Shown here piece after piece: positions 32,873 through 42,036 of a stretch of DNA of 64,000 nucleotides (positions are counted from its first letter, which is position 1; each line of letters opens with the position of its first letter). The stretch is from Actinomycetota bacterium (GTDB lineage: Bacteria > Actinomycetota > Actinomycetes > Propionibacteriales > Propionibacteriaceae), in NCBI GenBank assembly GCA_020161755.1, contig JAIUOS010000022.1:1-64000 (forward strand), written 5' to 3'. Below the pieces are notes generated by a model that saw only the letters and a program-made list of their open reading frames with translations, made no database searches and was not told the origin of the DNA. The translations under genes and the position numbers were made by a program.

Positions 32873-34234
32873 GTGACACCCCCTCTGAGTCGTCGTACGT
32901 TCATGACCGGCCTCGCCGGCGCGGCCCTGCTCGGGGCCGCCGGCTGCTCCCCGGCCCAGCAGCAGGCCAGCTCTTCGGCGTCCGCGTCCGGGTCCGGGGC
33001 TGCCGGCAGCGTCACCGTCCGTCTCTGGGACGAGCAGGTGCAGAAGGCGTACGACGCGTCGTTCGCGGAGTTCACCAAGCAGAACCCGGGCATCACGGTG
33101 AAGACGGTGCTGGTGCCGTGGGCGGACTACTTCACCAAGCTGCGCACCGACGTCAGCGGCGGCAACGCCGACGACATCTTCATGATGAACGGCTCCTACC
33201 TCCAGCCGTACGTGACCTCGAGCTCGCTGCTCGAGATCGGCTCCGACTTCGATGCGCTCAAGAGCGACTGGGTACCGGCCGCGGTCGAGCAGTACACCCG
33301 GGACGGCAAGCTGTGGGGCGTCCCGCAGCTCACCGACGGCGGCATCGCCGTGTACTACAACAAGAAGCTGCTGGACGACGCCGGCATCACCCCCGAACAG
33401 CTCACCGGGCTGGTGTGGGCGCCGGGCGGCGGCAGCGGCGACACCCTGCTTCCGATCCTGAAGAAGCTCACCATCGACGCCGCCGGCAAGCGCGGCGACG
33501 AGAGCGGCTTCAACGGCGCCAAGCCCAAGCAGTGGGGCTACTCGGCCGCGCAGGACCTGCAGGGCATCTACTACAACTTCATCGGCTCCAACGGCGGGCA
33601 GTTCCAGGACGACACCGGCAAGTTCGTGTTCGCCTCGGACGCGTCCGCGGCGGCGTTCCAGTACATCGTCGACCTGATCAACAAGTACAAGGTGTCGCCG
33701 GCGGCGTCCAACACCAACGACAACGGCGACTTCACCCGCGACCAGTTCCTGCAGGGCAAGATCGCGCTGTTCCAGTCCGGCGTCTACAACCTGAAGAACG
33801 TCTCCGACGGCGCCAAGTTCGAGTGGGGCATCGCGCCGCTGCCGGCCGGCCCGGCGGGTGCGGTGTCGGTGGTCAACTCGGTGATCGTCTCGGGCAACGC
33901 CAAGAGCAAGAACCTGGAGGCCACCAAGGCCGTGCTGAAGTGGCTGGGCTCGGGCGACGGAGCGAAGTTCATCGGCTCCAGTGGTGCGGCGATGCCGGCC
34001 GTGACGAGCGCCCAGCAGGCCTTCACCGACTACTGGTCGAGCCAGAAGGTCGACCCTTCGCAGTTCGCGAAGCAGGGCGGGATGGCCTCGATCTCGGCGC
34101 CGGCCGGCGAGAACTACGGTGCGGCGTTCAACGCCTGGAAGCCGACCTTCAACGAGATCTTCCTCGGACGGACGGACGTCGCCGCGGGCCTGCAGAAGGC
34201 CCAGGACGCGGCGAACAAGGCGGCCGGGTCGTAG
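32873..34234 (+). CDS. Sugar-binding lipoprotein of the CUT1 importer (family 1 SBP)
   Basis: This 453-residue extracellular solute-binding protein starts with a twin-arginine-like lipoprotein signal (LSRRTFMTGLAGAALLGAAGC, lipid-modified Cys at residue 25), followed by a Ser/Ala-rich linker. The mature part shows the family 1 fold: VTVRLWDEQVQKAYDASFAEF, then YFTKLRTDVSGGNADDIFMMN, GVPQLTDGGIAVYYNK and a C-terminal lobe. GTG 32873 is chosen because GAAGGAG lies 7 nt upstream. It captures the sugar for the two permeases just upstream. Its ligand is not evident; the adjacent catabolic genes suggest a pentose or similar small sugar or polyol. Confidence 0.92.
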   Translation: MTPPLSRRTFMTGLAGAALLGAAGCSPAQQQASSSASASGSGAAGSVTVRLWDEQVQKAYDASFAEFTKQNPGITVKTVLVPWADYFTKLRTDVSGGNADDIFMMNGSYLQPYVTSSSLLEIGSDFDALKSDWVPAAVEQYTRDGKLWGVPQLTDGGIAVYYNKKLLDDAGITPEQLTGLVWAPGGGSGDTLLPILKKLTIDAAGKRGDESGFNGAKPKQWGYSAAQDLQGIYYNFIGSNGGQFQDDTGKFVFASDASAAAFQYIVDLINKYKVSPAASNTNDNGDFTRDQFLQGKIALFQSGVYNLKNVSDGAKFEWGIAPLPAGPAGAVSVVNSVIVSGNAKSKNLEATKAVLKWLGSGDGAKFIGSSGAAMPAVTSAQQAFTDYWSSQKVDPSQFAKQGGMASISAPAGENYGAAFNAWKPTFNEIFLGRTDVAAGLQKAQDAANKAAGS

Positions 34235-34294
34235 TTCGAAGGCCGGTGGGTACGAGTCACGCATGACCGACAGGCCGACCGTGGCTCGGGGCTG

Positions 34295-35290
34295 ATGCCG
34301 CGCCTTCGCCGGGTGTCCCCGGCGTCACCGGGGTGGACGCGCCGTCGCGCCGGACGGGGTTTCCGCTACGCCGACGAGTACGGCGGTCCGTTGGCGGACG
34401 GCCAGGTGCAGCGCGTCCGTGACCTGGTGATCCCGCCGGCCTGGCGGGACGTGTGGATCTGCCCGGATCCCCGCGGACACCTCCAGGCCACCGGGCTGGA
34501 CGTCGCGGGCCGGCGCCAGTACCTGTATCACCCGCAGTGGCGGGAGAAGCGTGACCGGCTGAAGTTCGACCGGGTCGCCGCTGCTGCGCGGCGGCTTCCG
34601 CAGGCGCGCACCGAGGTGGCGGCCGACCTGGCGCGCGCCGGCATGCCGCTCGAACGGGCGGCGGCCACCGCCGTCCGGTTGCTCGACCTGGGCTGCTTCC
34701 GGATCGGCAGCGACTGCTACGCGGACGCCAACGGCTCGTACGGCCTGACGACGCTCGAGCGGCGGCACGCCCGGCTCCGTGGCGGCGGTCTGGCGTTCCG
34801 GTTCGTGGGCAAGTCGGGTGTCGAGCACCGGGTCGTGGTCGACGACCCGGAGGTGGTCGCGGCGGTCCGGGCCATGCGGCGGCGGCGTGGGGGAGAGCGC
34901 CTGCTGGCCTACCGCAACGGCTCGGGCTGGGCCGACCTGCCGGCAGCGCTGGTCAACGAGTACCTGGCGGAGTTGCTCGGCGGCGACTTCACGGCGAAGG
35001 ACTTCCGCACCTGGCACGCCACCGTCCTCGCGGCCGAGTCGCTGGCCCTGTCCGCCGAGCCGGGGACGTCGTCGGCGTCACGGAAGCGCGCTGAGCGGGC
35101 AGCAGTGGCCGAGGTCGCGGAGTACCTCGGCAACACGGTGGCGGTCGCGAGGGCGTCCTACGTCGATCCTCGGGTGATCGACCGGTACGAGTCGGGTTCG
35201 ACGATCGCTGCCGTGGCGTCGCGCCGCTACGCGTCCGCCGAGGCACGCCGCGCGGCGCTCGAGGCGGCCGTCCTCGACCTGCTCGCCTAG
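34295..35290 (+). CDS. DNA topoisomerase IB (poxvirus-type)
   Basis: This 331-residue enzyme relaxes DNA through a 3'-phosphotyrosyl link. The N-terminal beta domain has VIPPAWRDVWICPDPRGHLQATG. The catalytic domain contains GSYGLTTLERRHARL, FVGKSGVEHR (catalytic Lys), KDFRTWHATV (Arg and His) and GNTVAVARASYVDPRVID, with the nucleophile Tyr at residue 289. Length and motifs are normal for the short bacterial type. ATG 34295 has no clear ribosome site but matches the family N-terminus. Its last 4 bases overlap the end of the convergent gene at 35287. Bacterial enzymes of this group are accessory topoisomerases. Confidence 0.92.
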   Translation: MPRLRRVSPASPGWTRRRAGRGFRYADEYGGPLADGQVQRVRDLVIPPAWRDVWICPDPRGHLQATGLDVAGRRQYLYHPQWREKRDRLKFDRVAAAARRLPQARTEVAADLARAGMPLERAAATAVRLLDLGCFRIGSDCYADANGSYGLTTLERRHARLRGGGLAFRFVGKSGVEHRVVVDDPEVVAAVRAMRRRRGGERLLAYRNGSGWADLPAALVNEYLAELLGGDFTAKDFRTWHATVLAAESLALSAEPGTSSASRKRAERAAVAEVAEYLGNTVAVARASYVDPRVIDRYESGSTIAAVASRRYASAEARRAALEAAVLDLLA

Positions 35291-35664
35291 AGCTCGTGCC
35301 GTTCCCGCGCCTTGCGGGCGAGTTCCTCGTACGGCTCCCGGATCTTGTCGATGGCCTTGTCATCGAGCTGTTCGAGGTCGAGCAGGGCGTCGTCCGCGTT
35401 CTCGATGGCGCGGATCAGCTCGTCCAGCTTGGTCTGGATCGCGGCCGTGTCGCGGTTCTGGGTGTTCTGGATCAGGAAGACCATCAGGAACGTGATGATC
35501 GTCGTGGACGTGTTGATCACCAGCTGCCAGGTGTCGCTGAACCCGAACATCGGGCCGAGCACGGCCCACACGAGCACGATCAGGATCGCGCCCACGAAGG
35601 TAGCCGCGTGCCCGGCGAAGGCGGCCAGGACGTTGGCGACCTTCAGGAACCAACTCCTCTTCAC
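35287..35664 (-). CDS. Low-affinity iron permease family protein
   Basis: This 125-residue membrane protein matches the small 'low affinity iron permease' family. Two helices are visible (about residues 13-36, FAGHAATFVGAILIVLVWAVLG; and about 45-66, QLVINTSTTIITFLMVFLIQ), followed by NTQNRDTAAIQTKLDELIRAI and a charged C-terminal helix. The family name comes from a fungal protein; in bacteria the function is not established. GTG 35664 is chosen because a GGAAGGGGGG ribosome site precedes it. The gene converges with topoisomerase IB (4-bp overlap) and is divergent from the DUF6328 gene. Confidence 0.85.
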   Translation of the reverse strand: MKRSWFLKVANVLAAFAGHAATFVGAILIVLVWAVLGPMFGFSDTWQLVINTSTTIITFLMVFLIQNTQNRDTAAIQTKLDELIRAIENADDALLDLEQLDDKAIDKIREPYEELARKARERHEL

Positions 35665-35785
35665 GCGTCCCCCCTTCCGGCGAGCGTCTCCCTCTGCTGG
35701 TACCCGCTGGGGGCAGCGCTCAAGCCACCGTCTGATTGGCGCCGGGCCTGCCTGGGTACTTCCGCCACGAGAGGACGGCGCACGC

Positions 35786-36268
35786 ATGGAGCAGGGGAGC
35801 GGGACCGAGCCGGAGCGGGACGAGACGGCCGCCGAGCGCAGTGACCGCAACTGGAGCGAGTTGCTCCAGGAACTGCGGGTCACCCAGACCGGCATCCAGA
35901 TCCTGTCCGGGTTCCTGCTCACGATCCCGTTCCAGCCCCGTTTCGCCGACCTCGAGCCGGCGATGGTGGGGGTCTATCTGGCCGCGGTCGCGTCCGCCAC
36001 GCTGTCCACCGTCCTGATCGTGGCGCCGGTGGCCGCGCACCGCAGGCTGTTCCGTCGTCACGCCAAGCGCGAGCTGGTGGACGCGGCCGACGCGATGGCG
36101 AAGGCGGGACTGGCGGCGCTCGCGGTCACGGTGGTGCTCGTGACGGTGCTGGTGTTCGGCTTCGTGCTCGGCAGCGCCGCGGGCCTGGTCGCCGGTGGGC
36201 TGGCCGCCCTCGTGTTCGTCACGGCCTGGCTCGTCGTGCCGCTGACGCTGCGCCGCCGCGCGGCGTAG
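35786..36268 (+). CDS. DUF6328-family membrane protein
   Basis: This 160-residue protein starts with an acidic, Arg-containing segment (about residues 1-30) and WSELLQELRVTQTGIQILSGFLL, the family signature. Four membrane helices follow (about 40-55, 63-85, 108-130 and 132-153), with a basic RRLFRRHAKRELVDAADAM loop between the second and third. The role is unknown; the family is common in actinobacteria. ATG 35786 has GAGAGGA about 11 nt upstream. A bidirectional hairpin at 36275-36304 separates it from convergent glnA1. Confidence 0.8.
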   Translation: MEQGSGTEPERDETAAERSDRNWSELLQELRVTQTGIQILSGFLLTIPFQPRFADLEPAMVGVYLAAVASATLSTVLIVAPVAAHRRLFRRHAKRELVDAADAMAKAGLAALAVTVVLVTVLVFGFVLGSAAGLVAGGLAALVFVTAWLVVPLTLRRRAA

Positions 36269-36274
36269 ATGCGA

Positions 36275-36304
36275 CGAGGCCCCCTCCCGAAGGAGAGGGC
36301 CTCG
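36275..36304. terminator. Bidirectional hairpin between convergent genes
   Basis: CGAGGCCC…GGGCCTCG with inner CCTC/GGAG pairs forms a stable stem between the DUF6328 and glnA1 stop codons. It contains one mismatch and a short CCGAA loop. Confidence 0.6.
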
Positions 36305-36336
36305 ATGTACGACGTACTACACGTGATCGGAAACGA

Positions 36337-37767
36337 TCACATGTCGAAGTACATCTCGAACTCGTGCGGGTGCGGACGGAGCCGGATGGCGTCGATGTCG
36401 GCACGCTTCATGTCGATCCAGGTCTCGATGAGGTCCGGGGTGAACACGTCGCCGGCGAGCAGGTAGTCGTGATCGGCTTCCAGCGCGTCCAGCACGCCAC
36501 CGAGGTCGGCCGGGACGGTCGGGACCAGGGCGTGCTCCTCGGGGGGCAGCTCGTAGAGGTCCTTGTCGACCGGCGGCAGCGGCTCGATCTTGTTCTGGAT
36601 GCCGTCGAGGCCGGCCAGCAGGCACGCGGCGAACGCCAGGTACGGGTTGGACGACGGGTCGGGGCAGCGGAACTCGAGGCGCTTGGCCTTCGGGTTGGAG
36701 CCGGTGATCGGGATGCGGATGCAGGCCGAACGGTTGCGGGCGCTGTAGACCAGGTTGGTCGGGGCCTCGAAGCCGGGCACCAGGCGGTGGTAGGAGTTCA
36801 CCGTCGGGTTGGTGAACGCCAGCAGGGACGGCGCGTGCTTGAGCAGGCCACCGATGTACCAGCGGGCCAGGTCGGACAGGCCGCCGTAGCCGGCCTCGTC
36901 GTAGAACAGCGGCTCGCCGTTCGCCCACAGCGACTGGTGCACGTGCATGCCCGAGCCGTTGTCACCGAAGATCGGCTTCGGCATGAAGGTGACGGTCTTG
37001 CCGGCCTCCCACGCGGTGTTCTTGATGATGTACTTGAACTTCATCACGTCGTCCGCGGCGTGCAGCATGGTGTTGAACCGGTAGTTGATCTCGGCCTGGC
37101 CGGCGGTGCCCACCTCGTGGTGCGCGCGCTCGACCTCGAGGCCGACGGTCTCCAGGTTGCGCACCATGTCGTCGCGCAGGTCGGTGAAGTGGTCCATCGG
37201 GGCCACCGGGAAGTAGCCACCCTTGTACTTGACCTTGTAGCCGCGGTTCGCGCGTCCGTCGCTGTCGTTCTCCGCACCGGTGTTCCAGGCGCCGGCCTCG
37301 GAGTCGATGTAGTAGAAGGACGAGTTCTGCTTGGTCTCGAACCGGGCGGAGTCGAAGATGTAGAACTCGGCCTCGGGCGCGAAGAACGCGGTGTCACCGA
37401 TGCCGGAGGCGGCGAGGTAGTTCTCGGCCTTCCGGGCGATGTTGCGCGGGTCGCGGCTGTAGGGCTCCTTGGTGAGCGGGTCGTGGACGAAGAACGTCAC
37501 GGCCAGCGTCTTGGAGCGACGGAACGGGTCGATGAACGCGGTGGTCGGGTCCGGCAGCAGGGCCATGTCCGACTCGTGGATCTTCTGGAAGCCGCGGATC
37601 GAGGAACCGTCGAAGGCGAGACCGTCCTCGAACACCTCCGGACCGAAGGCGGTGGCGGGCACCGTGAAGTGCTGCATCACGCCGGGAAGATCGCAGAAGC
37701 GGATGTCGATGGTCTCGACACCCTCGTCCTTGATGAAGGCCAACAGGTCGTCGGCGCCTTGGAACAT
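36337..37767 (-). CDS. glnA: Glutamine synthetase type I (GlnA1), adenylylatable
   Basis: This complete 476-residue main glutamine synthetase forms a dodecamer in the cytoplasm and assimilates ammonia. Features in order: [18 protein letters not shown], the active-site [12 protein letters not shown] (about residues 131-142), [20 protein letters not shown] and RSACIRIP. The regulatory loop reads [12 protein letters not shown], with Tyr at residue 405 as the site that GlnE adenylylates. A GGAGG site precedes ATG 37767 by 5 nt; further in-frame sequence upstream is not family-like. It lies divergent from an RDD-family gene, a pairing seen in other actinobacteria. Confidence 0.97.
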   Translation of the reverse strand: MFQGADDLLAFIKDEGVETIDIRFCDLPGVMQHFTVPATAFGPEVFEDGLAFDGSSIRGFQKIHESDMALLPDPTTAFIDPFRRSKTLAVTFFVHDPLTKEPYSRDPRNIARKAENYLAASGIGDTAFFAPEAEFYIFDSARFETKQNSSFYYIDSEAGAWNTGAENDSDGRANRGYKVKYKGGYFPVAPMDHFTDLRDDMVRNLETVGLEVERAHHEVGTAGQAEINYRFNTMLHAADDVMKFKYIIKNTAWEAGKTVTFMPKPIFGDNGSGMHVHQSLWANGEPLFYDEAGYGGLSDLARWYIGGLLKHAPSLLAFTNPTVNSYHRLVPGFEAPTNLVYSARNRSACIRIPITGSNPKAKRLEFRCPDPSSNPYLAFAACLLAGLDGIQNKIEPLPPVDKDLYELPPEEHALVPTVPADLGGVLDALEADHDYLLAGDVFTPDLIETWIDMKRADIDAIRLRPHPHEFEMYFDM

Positions 37768-37951
37768 CTTGCCTCCACACGTAAGGGGATTGAACGGATC
37801 ACACGCTAGGCACCACCCGTAACCGTCGAGTTGCGCATTTGTTTCAGCGCGGTAACACCGCGTCCCACAGCGCTGCGACGGGCACGAGCTGGTCCGCGCT
37901 GCCAAGGATGGCACCGGCCGCCGGCCCCGCGCGGGGCGTCCACAACCGCGG

Positions 37952-37990
37952 GGGTGGACCAAAAGGGGACAGTCCCCTTTTGGTCCACCC
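37952..37990. repeat. Intergenic palindrome, family A (copy 3)
   Basis: The arms GGGTGGACCAAAAGGGGAC and GTCCCCTTTTGGTCCACCC are perfect 19-bp complements around one A. Unlike the other copies it lies between divergent genes (glnA1 and the RDD gene) and ends 8 bp before a likely -10 box, so a terminator role would not explain this copy. Confidence 0.85.
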
Positions 37991-37997
37991 ACCCGGT

Positions 37998-38003
37998 TAA
38001 GCT
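37998..38003 (+). promoter_or_regulatory. Likely -10 box for a leaderless RDD transcript
   Basis: TAAGCT lies 7 nt before ATG 38011 without a clear Shine-Dalgarno sequence. Confidence 0.4.
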
Positions 38004-38010
38004 CGGCGGC

Positions 38011-38436
38011 ATGGCCGAGGACGAGGTGGACGCCTACCCTGGCGCGACGCTCGGCCTTCCCGAGAGCGGACGCGGCTCGCTGGCGTCCTGGTGGGCGCGG
38101 ATCGCCGCCCTGGTGCTCGACTGGGGCGCCTGCATGATCGTGGCGGTGCTGCTGTTCGGCGCCGGCGTCCTGCGTGAGGGCGGGTGGCGCGCCTGGATGG
38201 TGCTGGCCACCTACTTCGTGCAGAGCGCGGTGCTCACCGCGCTCACCGGGAGCAGTTTCGGCCAGCTGCTGGCGCGCATCGTGGTCGTCAGGCTGGACGG
38301 CGAACCGCTGGGCTGGGGACGGGCGATCGCGCGCGCCGCGATGATCTGCCTGGTGCTGCCCACGGTGGTGATCGGAGCCGAAAGGCGCGCGTTGAACGAC
38401 CTTGTTCTGGGTACTGCCGTAGTCAATCGACGATAA
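38011..38436 (+). CDS. RDD-family membrane protein
   Basis: This 141-residue membrane protein has an acidic N-terminus ([20 protein letters not shown]). The RDD domain follows, with [20 protein letters not shown] (Arg and Asp in the first helix), [21 protein letters not shown] and a third helix ending [12 protein letters not shown]. The family is of uncertain function; some members take part in ion movement. It is divergent from glnA1, and an RDD gene next to glnA1 is a recurrent arrangement in actinobacteria. ATG 38011 is the only good start, close behind the palindrome at 37952-37990. Confidence 0.85.
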   Translation: MAEDEVDAYPGATLGLPESGRGSLASWWARIAALVLDWGACMIVAVLLFGAGVLREGGWRAWMVLATYFVQSAVLTALTGSSFGQLLARIVVVRLDGEPLGWGRAIARAAMICLVLPTVVIGAERRALNDLVLGTAVVNRR

Positions 38437-38587
38437 ACCGCAGATTGCTCTTCGATAACGAACTGGCGCTCGGCACGGGTGCCGCGTTGCCCGCCGAAGG
38501 GCTCACGGGTACGTTGGTCGAAGCTCACCACGTTCGGTGCGACGAGACCCGTTGTCGCCGGGCGTCTATCTCACTGGAGGAATTACA

Positions 38588-40399
38588 TTGGGCACCAAGA
38601 AGCTGCTCGCAGCCGCTGCGGGCGTGATTGCCGGAGCACTGGCGATCACGGCGTGCACGCCGGCGCCGCAGGCCACCCAGACCAATATCTCGACCGCCTC
38701 GGTCGCGACGGTGGCGTGGAACCAGGCGTTCTACTCGTACAACAACGCGACCTCTTTCGGTAACGCCGTTGCGAACACGAACATCACCTACCTCACGAAC
38801 GACTCCTTCAACTATTACGACAAGGAGTTGAAGCTCGTTCAGAACAAGGGCTTCGGGTCGTACGAGAAGGTCTCCGACTCCCCGCTGACCGTCAAGCAGA
38901 CCATCGCGGACACCGCGACCTGGTCGGACGGCACCCCGGTGACCGCCGCTGACCTGATCCTGGCCTACGGTGCCCAGAGCGGTGCGTTCAACAACTACGA
39001 CGCGAAGCTGAACGAGGACACCGGTGACGTCGACAAGGCGAACTCCGGCAACAACGTCTTCTTCAACTCCTCCAACACCGGCTGGAGCCTGATCAAGGAG
39101 TTCCCGAAGGTCGAGGGCAAGACGGTCACCTACACCTACTCCAAGCCGTTCGTCGACTGGGAGATCGACCTGATGAACCCGGGCGTCCCGGCTCACGTCG
39201 TGGGCAAGCGCGCGCTCGGCATCGAGGATCCCACCCAGGCTGCGCAGGCCGTCCTCGACGCGTTCACCAACAAGGACAACGCGAAGCTGGCGAAGATCTC
39301 CAACGTGTGGAACTCCGACTTCAACTTCAAGACGATGCCGTCGGACAAGAGCCTGGTCCTGGGCACCGGTCCCTACACGATCACCGACCTGAACGAGCAG
39401 TTCGTCACCGTCAGCAAGAACCCCAACTACAAGGGTGAGCACAAGCCGACGATCGACACCATCACCACCCGTATCATCGCCGACCCGCAGGCCTCCGTGC
39501 AGGCCCTGCAGAACGGTGAGGTGCTCGCCACCCAGCCGCAGGCCACCGCGGACATCCTCAAGCAGCTCCAGGCGCTCCAGGGCGTCACGGTGCTGAACGA
39601 GACCGGCGGCACGTACGAGCACGTCGACATGGCACAGAACAACAAGGGCCCGTTCGACCCGGCCAGCTACGGCGGCGACGCCAACAAGGCCAAGCTCGTC
39701 CGTCAGGCCTGGCTGCAGACGATTCCGCGTCAGAAGATCATCGACACGATCATCAAGCCGCTGAACCCGGACGCCGCGATCCGCAACTCCTTCCTGGTGG
39801 TTCCGGGCAGCCCGATGTACGACGGTGTCGCAGCCGCCAATGGCATGGAGTCCACCTTCGGCGCCGGTGACAACACCGACAAGGCCAAGGAGTTGCTCGC
39901 CCAGGCCGGCGTCACCTCGCCGACCGTCCGCTTCCTGTACGACAACACCAACACGCGTCGCGTGCAGGAGTTCCAGCTGATCAAGGAGTCCGCCGAGAAG
40001 GCCGGCTTCAAGGTCGTCGACGCTGGTAACAAGGACTGGGGCAGCATGCTGCAGTCGACCTCGAAGTACGATTCCTGCCTCTTCGGCTGGCAGTCCGTGT
40101 CGACCGGTTTCGCCGAGTCCGACCCGACCTACCGCACCAAGGGAATCAACAACTTCTACGGCTACTCCAGCAAGACCGTTGACGGCCTGCTCGATGAGCT
40201 GATCGTGGCGACCGACACGGCCAAGCAGCAGGACCTCGTCAACCAGATCGAGAAGAACCTGGTCGACGACGCCTTCAGCATCACGATCTTCCAGTTCCCG
40301 CAGCCGACGGGCGTCAGCAACAAGCTCCAGAACATGAGCTCGATGGCGCTGGCCCCGACGTTCTACTGGAACTTCTGGGAGTGGAAGCTCGCGGGCTAA
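38588..40399 (+). CDS. ABC transporter substrate-binding lipoprotein, family 5 (peptide/nickel type)
   Basis: This 603-residue binding protein has a lipoprotein signal (GTKKLLAAAAGVIAGALAITAC, lipid-modified Cys at residue 23). Family 5 features follow: QTIADTATWSDGTPVTAADLILAY near residue 115, VTYTYSKPFVDWEIDL, LGTGPYTITDLNEQF, a second lobe, and a long C-terminal domain. The start is TTG 38588, with a strong GGAGG site 8 nt upstream; no ATG or GTG fits better. It delivers an oligopeptide or similar ligand to the permeases at 40510-43235. A strong hairpin separates it from them, as expected for a binding protein made in excess. Its codons are notably uniform (AAC, AAG, ACC), a sign of high expression. 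Confidence 0.9.
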   Translation: MGTKKLLAAAAGVIAGALAITACTPAPQATQTNISTASVATVAWNQAFYSYNNATSFGNAVANTNITYLTNDSFNYYDKELKLVQNKGFGSYEKVSDSPLTVKQTIADTATWSDGTPVTAADLILAYGAQSGAFNNYDAKLNEDTGDVDKANSGNNVFFNSSNTGWSLIKEFPKVEGKTVTYTYSKPFVDWEIDLMNPGVPAHVVGKRALGIEDPTQAAQAVLDAFTNKDNAKLAKISNVWNSDFNFKTMPSDKSLVLGTGPYTITDLNEQFVTVSKNPNYKGEHKPTIDTITTRIIADPQASVQALQNGEVLATQPQATADILKQLQALQGVTVLNETGGTYEHVDMAQNNKGPFDPASYGGDANKAKLVRQAWLQTIPRQKIIDTIIKPLNPDAAIRNSFLVVPGSPMYDGVAAANGMESTFGAGDNTDKAKELLAQAGVTSPTVRFLYDNTNTRRVQEFQLIKESAEKAGFKVVDAGNKDWGSMLQSTSKYDSCLFGWQSVSTGFAESDPTYRTKGINNFYGYSSKTVDGLLDELIVATDTAKQQDLVNQIEKNLVDDAFSITIFQFPQPTGVSNKLQNMSSMALAPTFYWNFWEWKLAG

Positions 40400-40420
40400 G
40401 CACTAAGCAGAAACCGCACA

Positions 40421-40450
40421 GTGGGGCGCCAGGTTCGCCTGGCGCCCCAC
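40421..40450 (+). terminator. Hairpin between binding protein and permease genes
   Basis: GTGGGGCGCCAGG and CCTGGCGCCCCAC form a perfect 13-bp stem with a TTCG tetraloop, 21 bp after the stop codon. It may partly end transcription or protect the upstream mRNA, giving more binding protein than permease. Confidence 0.7.
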
Positions 40451-40509
40451 TCGTCTGTCTAGAGCCGGGTATCTCCGCTACCGTGTAGCCCCGTGACCGA
40501 AGGTGTTCG

Positions 40510-42036
40510 ATGATCAGATTCATAGCGCGACGGTTGGCCATCGCCATCGGCCTGCTGCTGGTCCTTTCCGCGATCGTGTACTGGATGCTCGATCTGGCGG
40601 TGGATCCACTGGACGACCTGCGAGTCTCCCCGGCGCCGAACAAGGCGGAGTTGATTGCGCACCGGGTGGCGCTCCTCGGCCTCGACCAACCGTGGTACGA
40701 GCGGTACTTCCGCTGGCTCATCCACTTCGTCCAGGGTGACCTGGGCGTCGCCTGGCGGTCCGGTATCAAGGTCTCCGAACTGCTCGGCAGCGCGATCTGG
40801 ACGTCCATCCAGCTGATCTTCGGGGCGACCTGCATCGCCCTCATCCTCGGCGTCACGATCGGCGTGATCAGCGCCCTGCGCCAGTACACGACCTTCGACT
40901 ACGCCATCACCTTCATCTCGTTCGTGCTCTACGCACTGCCGGTGTTCTGGGTGGCCGTCCTGCTCAAGCAGTTCCTGGCCATCGGGGTGAACGACTACCT
41001 CAACCACCCGGTGATGAACTGGCCGGTGGTGATCGCGATATCGATCGTCTCCGGCCTGTTCTGGGCCGGCGCCACGGCCGTCGGCCTCAAGCGCCAGCTG
41101 GTGGTGTTCGCCGCAGCCACCCTGATCACCCTCGGCGTGCTGGCCTACGCGCTGCTCAGCGGCTGGGTGCTCAACCCGCAGCTCGGCATCGTCGGCGTCG
41201 GCGTCATCGCCCTCGCCACCGCCGTCGCCATCACGATGATCTTCGCGGGCCTTTCCAATCGCCTGGCCCTCTACTCGGCACTGACCACCGCGGTGGTCGG
41301 CATCGCCCTCTACGCCCCGTTGCAGTGGCTGTTCTACCTGGTCCCGATGGACATCTGGTGGATGCTCGGCCTGCTGGTGGTCGCCATCGGTATCGCCCTG
41401 GGCATCGGCTGGCTGTGGGGCGGCCCCGACCGTGGCGTCTCGATGCGCGGCGCGGCCATCGTCGCGGTGCTCACCTCGATCGTCGTCTTCGTCGACCGGG
41501 TCATGCAGGGCTGGAGCCTCTACATGCACGCCAGTGCCATCAACGGACGCCCGATCGCGACGATCGGCCCGTCCACCCCGAATCTCGGCGGCGACTTCTG
41601 GATCTCCCAACTCGACCGCTGGACGCACCTGCTGCTGCCGACGATCGCCCTGGTGCTGATCTCGTTCGCCGCGTACACCCGCTACCAGCGCGGGTCGACG
41701 CTGGAGGTGCTCAGCCAGGACTACATCCGCACGGCGCGGGCCAAGGGCCTCTCCGAGCGGGTGGTGATCGTCCGCCACGCGCTGCGCAACGCACTGCTGC
41801 CGCTGGCCTCGATCGTGCCGGTCGACTTCATCGCGATGATCGGCGGTGCGGTGATCACCGAGTCGATCTTCAGCTGGTCGGGTGCCGGCGCCCTGTTCGT
41901 CACGTCCCTGCGACAGAGCGAGATGGATCCGGTGATGGCGTACGTGATGCTCACCGGTTTCCTCGCGATCATCGCCAACATCGTGGCCGACTTCCTCTAC
42001 GGCCTCCTCGACCCACGGATCCGGGTGAACGCATGA
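40510..42036 (+). CDS. Peptide-type ABC transporter permease, DppB-like, with large internal membrane insertion
   Basis: This 508-residue permease is much longer than the usual 310-340. It starts with MIRFIARRLAIAIGLLLVLS and a periplasmic PWYERYFRWLIHFVQGDLGVAW segment, as in DppB. The ATPase-contact loop near the end is YIRTARAKGLSERVVIVRHALRN (about residues 405-427), and FSWSGAGALFVTSL follows. Between the conserved halves, about residues 165-340 add roughly six extra hydrophobic helices of unknown purpose. ATG 40510 has AAGGTG just upstream. The gene overlaps the DppC-like gene by 4 nt. Confidence 0.9.
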   Translation: MIRFIARRLAIAIGLLLVLSAIVYWMLDLAVDPLDDLRVSPAPNKAELIAHRVALLGLDQPWYERYFRWLIHFVQGDLGVAWRSGIKVSELLGSAIWTSIQLIFGATCIALILGVTIGVISALRQYTTFDYAITFISFVLYALPVFWVAVLLKQFLAIGVNDYLNHPVMNWPVVIAISIVSGLFWAGATAVGLKRQLVVFAAATLITLGVLAYALLSGWVLNPQLGIVGVGVIALATAVAITMIFAGLSNRLALYSALTTAVVGIALYAPLQWLFYLVPMDIWWMLGLLVVAIGIALGIGWLWGGPDRGVSMRGAAIVAVLTSIVVFVDRVMQGWSLYMHASAINGRPIATIGPSTPNLGGDFWISQLDRWTHLLLPTIALVLISFAAYTRYQRGSTLEVLSQDYIRTARAKGLSERVVIVRHALRNALLPLASIVPVDFIAMIGGAVITESIFSWSGAGALFVTSLRQSEMDPVMAYVMLTGFLAIIANIVADFLYGLLDPRIRVNA

